Source of the DNA: a virus
DNA: 23,631 nt
Strand: one strand, 5' to 3'
IMG/VR virus record: IMGVR_UViG_3300032092_000261
Coordinates: 1-23,631 of that record
Shown here: positions 1 through 9,000 of the stretch, one piece after another
How the letters are laid out: every line of letters begins with the position of its first letter
How positions within the stretch are numbered: the stretch's first letter is position 1
Made by a program: the position numbers and the translations under genes
The notes under the pieces: model-generated
The model's database searches: none
The model's input: only the letters and a program-made list of their open reading frames with translations
What the model was told of the DNA's origin: nothing

Positions 1-3000
1 AACCTGCCGTTTACCGGCCAGACACCATAGTCGATGATGCCCGAAACATTGCCGGTCTCTGGTTCATAGCTGGCTTGCTTTTTCAGCAGTACGCCGCCCA
101 TCTGCCCCCCACCCACCTTCGGCAGCAGCTTCTTGAGCGCCGTGGGCACGATGGTGTCGTAGAAGGCTTTCATGCCTTCGCCGCCAACCTTGAGGTCTAG
201 GCCGGTCAGCGCGTTGTGTCGCGCCAGCAAAGCGCCCTCGCGGGAGCCCTCGCCGTTGATGATCTTTTGCGCGATCTCTTTGCCGACGACCTCATCCAGC
301 TCGCTCTTGGCGACAATCCTGTCGAATGCCACCCCGCCAGACTTGGCGACCGCATGGATGCGATAAGTGCCGGGAGGCAATCCCTCGTTCGACATTGCCT
401 GATCGCCATCTCGGTACTCGATGGTCTTGATCTGCTTGCTCAGGTCATATCGCTCGGCGCTTTGCGTCCCGTTGACAAACGCCACGCGGTCATAGCCGCC
501 CTCTGCGGCCATCGTGATGATGCGCTTGAGAGCAAGGTTGAGCCAGCCTTCGGTCTTGGTGACGTAGGGGGCGCGAGGCACACCAGAGTCATTGAGACCA
601 AGGAATCCTTCGTCCTGACCCTCCATGCCCTGCATGTAGGTGGGATCGCCCTTGAACCCCTTCTTCTTTCCCTCCTGCCCCCAGTCGGATTGAATTTCCT
701 CAACAAACAGCACGCGCTTGCCATCTGCATCGGTGCGGTCGTTCACGCGGATGTGGGCGAGGACGTTGGGCTGGTCCCAGTGGGTGGAGCGGTAATTTTG
801 CGGGCTGTCTTTCGCTTCAACTTTGCTTACGACGGCCCCAATGTTTGGACGGGCGTCATAGGCTTCCTGCTGAGTCGCGAACCCCTGTTCAGATTCTTGG
901 GTATCGGGGTCGTACCATTCCCACGTTTCTTTCTTCGGGCTCTCCGGCAGCGTCAGCAACATCTCGCGGTAGTTCTCGCCGCCCGGAAGGGTGTACTTGC
1001 CGTATTTCGGCGTCGATCCCGGCGGCCGAGTAGCGCCGTATTCCAGCTCGCGCAGGCGGCGCACATCGTCAGACTCCAACACACCGCGTTCGCCACCCTC
1101 GTGGCGGCGGCGCAGGTCGCGCAACTCGTTGAGCTCAACCTGCTCTGCTTTGCTCAGTCCGGCATCTTCACCCAGCACCGTTTCCTGAACCTGTACCCCA
1201 TTGGCATTCAGGTACTCCAGCACCTGCTCCTTGCTGACTTTGCCGGCCTGCAGCGTCAGCCAGTCAGTAATGCCGCTCCACTCCACCTCGTCGGCCTTGG
1301 CTTGGCCCTTGTTGACCATGCCCTTGATAAGCTCCTTCCAGCCAACAGCGGGGGCAGCAGAAGTCTTGCTGGATTCGATAGATCGCGCGAGGGCAGAGTA
1401 AAGGCCCAGCGGGGTGATGTCATCCCTACGGAATGCTGGCGAATTGGCGCTACGGCTGAAAGCCGCATCTGGTGTGTTGGCTTCTGGTGGCTTGGCGATA
1501 GGGGCGCTTGGAGCGGTGGCTTGAGGCGACATGCTCTTGGCCTCGTCTGCCATGGACGGCAGTGCATACAGGGCTTGCTTGTCCATCAGCAGGTCCAGCA
1601 CCTTCACCGCGCTGGCCGGGTCGTCCACATTCGCAACCATCGCGTTGACACTGGAAACAAAATCGCCCGCCTCGGCAATCAAATTCTTGTCTAAAAAGTA
1701 GCGGGCGCCCTGTGTCTTGGACTTCGGAACACGAACCTGAATACCAGCCCCTTTGGGCAGCACACGCACCAGTCCGTCACGGGTGGCAATGCCGAACCTT
1801 CCAATGTCCTTGTTGGTGCTTTGCTGCAGGAACTTGAGCGCATCTGCTCCACTGCGCAGGCGGTAGTCACCCTGCGTGTTCTTGCTGAAATCAAACAGCT
1901 TGGGCAGCAAAATACCCTGCTCGATCACCCCGTCAGCCTTGGTGAAGCTGATGATGGTGCCGCGCACGCCCTTGATTTCGCCATAGGCGGCCAGCAGGTT
2001 GCCCGTCACGATCTTGGCGGTTTCGCGCTGGTTGGCGGGTTGCTCCTTGAAAAGCGTTTCCACCCGGAATGCAGGCGCAATGCTGGAAACCTCGATCTTT
2101 CGGAACTGGGTCGCCGGCACGGTGATGCTGCGCAGTGCCCCATTGAGTGCCACAGTGATTTGGAACTTGCTCAGGCTGAACGGGTTGCCCGTGCTCTTGT
2201 GCGTGTTGCGCACGTTGGTGACGACCGCGTTGTAAGGCTCGCTGTTGATGTCCACACGGAACGTTTTGCCAATGGCATGGCTGCGCACGAAATCATCGCC
2301 AGTGGCTACACCTTGGGCTTGAGACAACTCGCGCACGGTCAACGCGCCAACAGGCTCGCCCTTCATGGCTCGCCGCATTGCCTGCTCTGCCATGCTGGCA
2401 GCCATGCCCTCGCCAAACAGCGGCTTGAGCAACGCGGCATATTCCTCCTGGTCGAAGTTGTCGCCCTGGCCCACCTTCTGCGCCAGCATCGCATTGGTCT
2501 GGTCCACATAGGTCTGCAGCAGGCCCGACAGCATCGCCTGCGCGTGCTCTGCGCCGGTCTTGCCCTGCAGATTCTCCGTCATGACCGCCTGGATTTCATC
2601 GGGCTTCATGGCCACACCCTGAGCCTTGATGGAGTATTCGCCGTACACGGCATCCTCTCCAAACGGCGTGGCCTTGTTGGGGCCTTCAAACAGGATCTCG
2701 GAGCGCACTTCCTTGGCGTCGTAGTCGAACGTGCGCGGCTCCAGGTCGTTCTGGTTGGTCTTATTCAGGTATTCAATCAGCGCGTCGTACTGCGCCTCTA
2801 CGTCCTCATAAAAAGCGCGCTGCACTTCCACTGGCTGAAGGGCTAGGCGCCCCGTGGCCCTGCGAGCAATGTCTTCGGTCACGCGCTCGCCATCGAGTGA
2901 TACCAAGTCGTCCATGCCCAATTGCCTGGCCAACTCAAGGTTATCTGCCAGGTACTCGTTGACGATCTGATCGCCATACTTGTTAAGGATGTCTGCCGTC

Positions 3001-6000
3001 TTGACCGATGTAGCCGATTCCGTGTTGCTCGATGTGTTCGCGTTAAGCGACTTCATCTTGCGCGACAGTACGGCGGTCGGCCGCTTCTCGGTGGGCAAGT
3101 CCACACTTAGGATGGTGTATTTCGGCAGTCGCACCTGACCGGTGCGATGCACGCGACCCAACATCTGCATGAAGATGTTAATGTCACCAGCGGCCTGGGC
3201 CACGATCATGTGGCGCTGGCGCTGGTCCGCGAACTTCTCTGAAGCGTGCAGACTAATGCCGGTGGAGCCCGCCACATTCAGGATGAGCGCATCCAGCTCG
3301 CCGCCATTGAACTTGCGGGTGGATGCCACTTTGTCGCGCTGCTCGGTCAGGTCAATGGCGGCCAGCACGGGATTGCGCGGATTGCTGTAGTCCACCGACA
3401 GGTTGCGCCCGGTAATCTCAGCAACGCTGAACCCGGCCCTGGCGATCTCGGCCCGCATCCAGTCGATTGGCGACACGGGAATATCAATGTCAAGGGAATC
3501 AATTACGGCCTGCGCATCGTCGTAGGCCCTGCGTGTGATTGGGTCCAACTTCGACAGGGGAATGTTCTGCTTTTTCTTGTCGCCAGTGGGCGATACCACA
3601 TTGATTACTCGGCTACGCTCCAAGGCGCGCGACAACACCGTGCGATAGTCAAATGCTCCAAGGCTGTCACCCTGCGCAATGTTGTTCTGCTCTGCGTACT
3701 CGGCCAGAAAGGAACCCATCGTGTTTTCCACAGCGATGATGGGTTTTTCTCCCCGCTTGAGGGATGCAATCGCCTCGTCTGCGGCGGTCTGCGCCTTGAG
3801 TCCCAGCAGCATCTGACGCACGAAGTTATGCACCACGCTGGAAAACTCGGTGTGCTGCACGCCAGCAGAGACCTGATTGCCAGCGTTATCCTGCACCGTG
3901 GAGCCCTCTTTTTTCAGTGCCTTGTCCATCGACTTGACGAACACGGAGTGAAACTTCTTGTCGGCAGACACGATGGCGCGCAGCGCCTGGGTGGCCTCGT
4001 CACTCAGGCGCTCGTGCAGCGCGCGGTTACTGGTGTCGAAGGTGGATGCAATTGAAACCCCGTCATAGGACCGCTCGCGGCGGAACATCTGCCCGGCTTT
4101 CACCAGGTTGTTCGATACCACCGTCTGCAGCGGCAGGCCACCGGCCGCCATGGCATCACTCAGGCCATCAGCATCAGCTGCCGCGTCCCCAATGTCCGTC
4201 TTAAAGTACAACGGCATGTTGTCGGGCCGCTTGGCGTAGGTGGCGCTCAGGTAGGTCACGCCTCGGGCTTGTGCAAGCGCGGAAATCATGAAATCCCCGG
4301 TGCCGGATGCGCCTGCAGCATTGTGCGATTCGTCCAGCACAAACACAGCATTGCCAGACAGCGCCATGAGCGCCTGGCGCTGCAGGTTGGCCGTGTTGAT
4401 CTGCGAATACGTCATGAACATGGCGTTACGGCCCTGTGGCAGCTTGCCGTTGTCCACAATGGATTGCACGGCCGCCCGGTGCGTCGATGCCTTGTTGGAG
4501 AAAAGCTTTTCGCCGTCCGCGCCGGATACCCAGGCGTCGGAATTCAGGATGAACGGGGCCACATCATGTGTGCCTATATCGGCCAGGTCGCCGTACATAT
4601 CGGTGAACAGGCTGGGCTTGACGCTCACAAACACCGGGGTCATGCCGTTGCGAACGGCCCAGCGGATGATAGATGCGGCTTGCCGCCCCTTGCCGATGCC
4701 AGTCTGGTCGGCAATCACCACCGCCTTGCCCTGCTTGATCTGGTAGATAGCAGTGGCCACGGAATCCACCTGCAGGCCCATAAGGGCGTTGTGCAGGGCT
4801 TCGACCGATGGATAGCCCAGTTCCTTGCGTGCGAACTCGTCGATGTCGCCTACAGCATCTTCCAGTCGGTTGAGCGCATCCTGCGTGGGCTGCGCCATGT
4901 TGGACGGGATCAGTACACCCTCGTCCTTGCGCGCGCTGCGCGGCGTGTACGCCACCTGGAATTCGTTTCCGGCGGCGGGTTCTGCGGGTGCTACCCCAGT
5001 TGTTCCAGCAGGCTTTGCAGGTCCGCTGGCGGCAGGTTTTGAATCTGCCCCGGCTGGCTCCAGTCCAGGCGGGACAAAAGACTGGCCATTGAGTCGCTGC
5101 TCGTCAGGTATGTGCCCCACTGGGTCCGTGGTTGTCCCTGTGAGATCAGAAACAGCTCCGGCAGGTGCTCCTGCGACATTTCCAGCGCTGCCTCTGCTTG
5201 CTCTGGTGCCTGGTCGATTAGCGACTGGAGGTGTTTCGCTAGCAAATAGCGGTACTCCTGAGGGTCTGGCTTTTCCGCTGTCGGCACCGACAACAGGCGT
5301 GCTTGACCCTCGGACAGGTCGCCCGCCGGCATCCAGAATTTTTGTGAACTGCTCATAGACTTGATTCCAATTGTCCGCCCGTTGGATGGTTCCTGCAACT
5401 GGCGAAATCTGATTCGACTTTTGGTGGCCGTCAATCACGATCACGCGCACGGGCCAGCCCGCACCCTGGCGCGTGTAAAGGTCGCCTTCCACCTCGAAAT
5501 GGCCGGCCACGTTGTAGTGCGAGTAAAGCCAGTTGAAGAAAATGCGGTCGTCTGTGCTCAGGCCACCCGGCGCCTTGTTGGCCCCCAGGATCAGCACGGC
5601 ACGGCCGTCCTCCTTCATGGTTTCCAGCGCATACGCTGCAATCAAGTGGTCGATCTGGCCAATGTTGTAGCCATCCACCTTGACCTTGATGGGCTTGCCA
5701 TCCTCACCCTTGACGGAGCCAAAGGGCGGATTGGTGATGACGGCATCTACCGGACCACGGCTGTCACGCATGGGGCCGATAGCCGCATCTTTTTGGGTGG
5801 GGTTGAAACCCTGCTCCTTCAACAGCGACACCCGCAGATCGTTGAGCTCGTTGACGACTGCATTGGCCGGGTCGGCGCCTATCAGCAGCATGCCCGTGCC
5901 GCCGGTGGGCTCGTGCACGATGGTCTTGCGGTTGATGCCGGCCAGCTTGGATGCCAGGTAGGCCAGCGGCGCCGGTGTGCTGTATGCCTGATTGGCAATG

Positions 6001-9000
6001 CTGGTGCTGGTCCGCACGTTGAGCAGCGGCTGCGATTCGTACAGCCGCACCAGGGATGCAAAGGTGCTGGCCGGGCCTTCCTTGTCCAGCTTTTCGATGC
6101 GTGCGCGTGCCTCCTGCACGATGGCCGCCTCCAGAGACTCCTGCGCTTGCTTCATTCGCTCTTGCGTGGCTGGCTTGCCGTCGAAGGCTTCCACCAGCTT
6201 CTTGAGCGCCGGGTTGTCCTTGGGCATCCGGTTGGCCGCCAGTTCCTCGCGCAGCGTCTGGGTAAGCGTGCGCGCGCCGGGTTCGTCGGCGGCACCATCC
6301 TGCGCCTCGTCGGCAACGGCTGCCTCGTGCGCCTCAATCTCGGCTTTCGTCTCTACGTCGATGACCGTGCGCTTTGTGTCGGCATCGGGCTTGCCTCCCG
6401 CCATGGCGATGTAAGCGCCCTGCAGGTGGTCCAGCGTCAGCGCATCAGCAGCGTCGTCACCTAGGTTTGCGCTGATTTGATCCAGGGCGAACTTGGCCGC
6501 GTCCTTGAACTTGTGGTACCCCAGGCGGAAAGCAGCATCCAACAAGCGCGTGAGCACGGGCAGCAGCTTTTGCTCCTGCTCGGGCATGATGTTCATGCGA
6601 GTGTTCTTGCCCAGGATGTCGCCCAGGTCGGCCAGCGCAGCCATGAGGTCGGCTTTGGCGCGGGTCTTGTCGGCGCTGGGCTTCTTCTTGGGTGCTACCT
6701 TTTTTGGCGCGGCGGCTGGCGCCGGTGCTTGGGCGGCGCCAATCAATTCCTGTAGCGCTTTTTCCGTCTTGAAGAACGTGATGTGTTCCGCAAACGGCGC
6801 CATGTCCTTCTGCTCAATGGCTTTGATCGCGGCGTCCTCGGCATCGAAGCGCGTGCGGCGCATCGTTTGCAAGGTGAACTCTGCGCCTTTGATCTGGGTT
6901 TGCGCGCGGGTTTTTTCTTCCAGCGTTGTGCCGTCCTTCGCTGCCTCGTTGCGCAGGCGCGTGACGCGCGCTTTATGGGCCTGCATATCGGCATCCAGCG
7001 CTGCGGCGATAGCTGGCGGCACATTCACCACGCTATCCGATGGCGCAGAGGCCGGTTGAGCTTGCTCGCTTGGCACCTGATCCGCTTGCGCATCCTGCAA
7101 AGGTTTTTCTGCGGTGGTGCTGCCGCCTTGTCGCTCCATTTCGGCAACTAGCTTTTCCTGCTCGCGGATTCGCTGCAATAGCCGGTCGTCAACTACTGCG
7201 CCTTGGCTTGCCTCGCGGGTACGCAACTCAATGAGGTCATTGCGGGCGTCCAGCAGTGTGTATCCAGGCTCTCCAGGCTGTGCGCGTGTCGGGGAGGTTA
7301 GCCCTTGCTCTGCCCCGCCGCTTTGCGTCGTTGGTGCAGTCTCAGCAGAAGCCCCGCTACTCATGGCGCGGGCCAGCGTGTCCTGCGTGCCCGCCACCAT
7401 GTTCCCCCAGCTTGTCCGCAAAAGCCGTTTGCCCACCAAATTCAACCCGCCAGCATTGGTGCGCCAGCCTGCGAGCTTTAGCGCGCCCTCGCGCTCCAAG
7501 CTGGTCATGCGCGTCCACCGCGCGCCCACTTCGTTCAGGTCTGACGCCTGTGTTGTAGCCGTCGCGCCTTGCGTTGCGCTCGTTGCCGCTGCTTGCGCTC
7601 CATTTTTCTGAGCCGGGGCGCCATTGGTCAGTGCCCGAACTTCTGATGCGCCAGCAGGGGCTTGCTGGGTGCTGCCTTCGATTGCTGCTCCTGCGGCTGG
7701 CGCTGTTCCTGCTTGCGTTGGTTGCGGGCTTGCTTCGATGGCTTGAGGGGCTTGAGGCTCACTGGTTACTCCTGGGGTGGTGGTTGCGGCTGGCGCAGCA
7801 CGGCGCTGCACCTCCTTTTGCAGCTTGGCTGTGCGCTTGTGTGCAGGGCCGTAGTGCTCGATGGCCACTTGCAGCTCCGCGTCCGTCATGTCCGGGATCA
7901 GCTTGCCGGTGATGGCCTTGATGTCGGGTGCAGTCCCAGCGGCTTGCACGGCGGGGGCGGCGCTGGGTGCCTCGGTGGCAGCGGGTGCAGGCTCTTGGGC
8001 AGCCTGGGTATTCGTGCCTTGCTGTTTCGCGGCACGAATCTGTGCGAATGCGTTTTTGAGGCTTTGGCCAAAGCTAGGCCCTGGGTGCGCCGTCTGACCG
8101 GCTGCGCCCATAGTGGCGGCTGGCGCACCTGTGAAGTTTGTGGGCTGTAGCCGACCTGCTACTTGGCCCTGTTGCGCCTGGTTTGCTCCAGTACCCTGGC
8201 GCGGATTTGCGGGCTCATTCGCCTGAGCGCCAGGATTGCCCGCAGGATTGCCTTGCGTGCTTTGGGATCGGCTGGAAGTGGTGGCAATGACATCTTGAAT
8301 TTCCTCCTCGGTAGCGCCCGTGGCGCGTAACAATTGATCGTCGCTCACGTTGCCGGAAGCGCCTGCATCGGCTATGACAGCAGCATTTTCCGCATAGCTG
8401 GCTGCCATGGGATCAGCGTCAAGGCTTTCAAAATACTGTAGGACAAAGGCTTGATCCCAAGGGTCAGCATCCTCGAAGTCGATTTCCCGATAGCCCGGAT
8501 TTGTTGGCTCGGTCACGCCAGTGTCAATCGCGGTCAGCGCAGCGGCAGACAATGATCCACCTTGCGCGGCGGCGGCTGCAACCTGCTCACGAACGGGGTT
8601 GACTGGCTTGGGCTCTACATCAGTCACATCGCCCACATAGGAGGGCACTTGATAGGCTGGTGTACGGGCTGTGCCGTCTGCACCCACCTGAATCACGCCG
8701 GGGTTTGGTGCTGGCAATGCCAGTGTTGGGCCGGGCGCTGGTGGTTGTGCGGGAGGCTGTGCTGGAGGCTGGTCGGGCGGCGGGGGAGTCGTCTTGTTAT
8801 CGGTGCTCAAACCAGAAAAGCCAGCGGCACCGCCACCCATGGCCATACCAGCCAGCGTACCCATGACAGCCGCATCTTCCACGCCTTCATGCCATGGCTT
8901 GTTAAGCGCCAGGTTTTGCAGCACTTGCTCTGCTACTGACTGCGGCAGTTCCTCTAGCAGGCCCTCAGAGATCGCACCCTCAATAATTTGGCGTGGGATG

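Noticed and set aside
216-1694. Long plus-strand open frame of 492 codons
   Set aside because: It is antisense to the conserved C-terminal module of the giant gene, has no recognisable motif or ribosome site, and is what GC-rich coding DNA gives on the opposite strand.
1821-2846. Plus-strand open frame of 341 codons
   Set aside because: It is rich in His, Arg and Leu, lies opposite the post-helicase part of the giant gene, and looks like a shadow frame.
5361-6464. Plus-strand open frame of 367 codons
   Set aside because: It lies opposite the methyltransferase, whose motifs are intact in the minus frame; no start signal and shadow-like composition.
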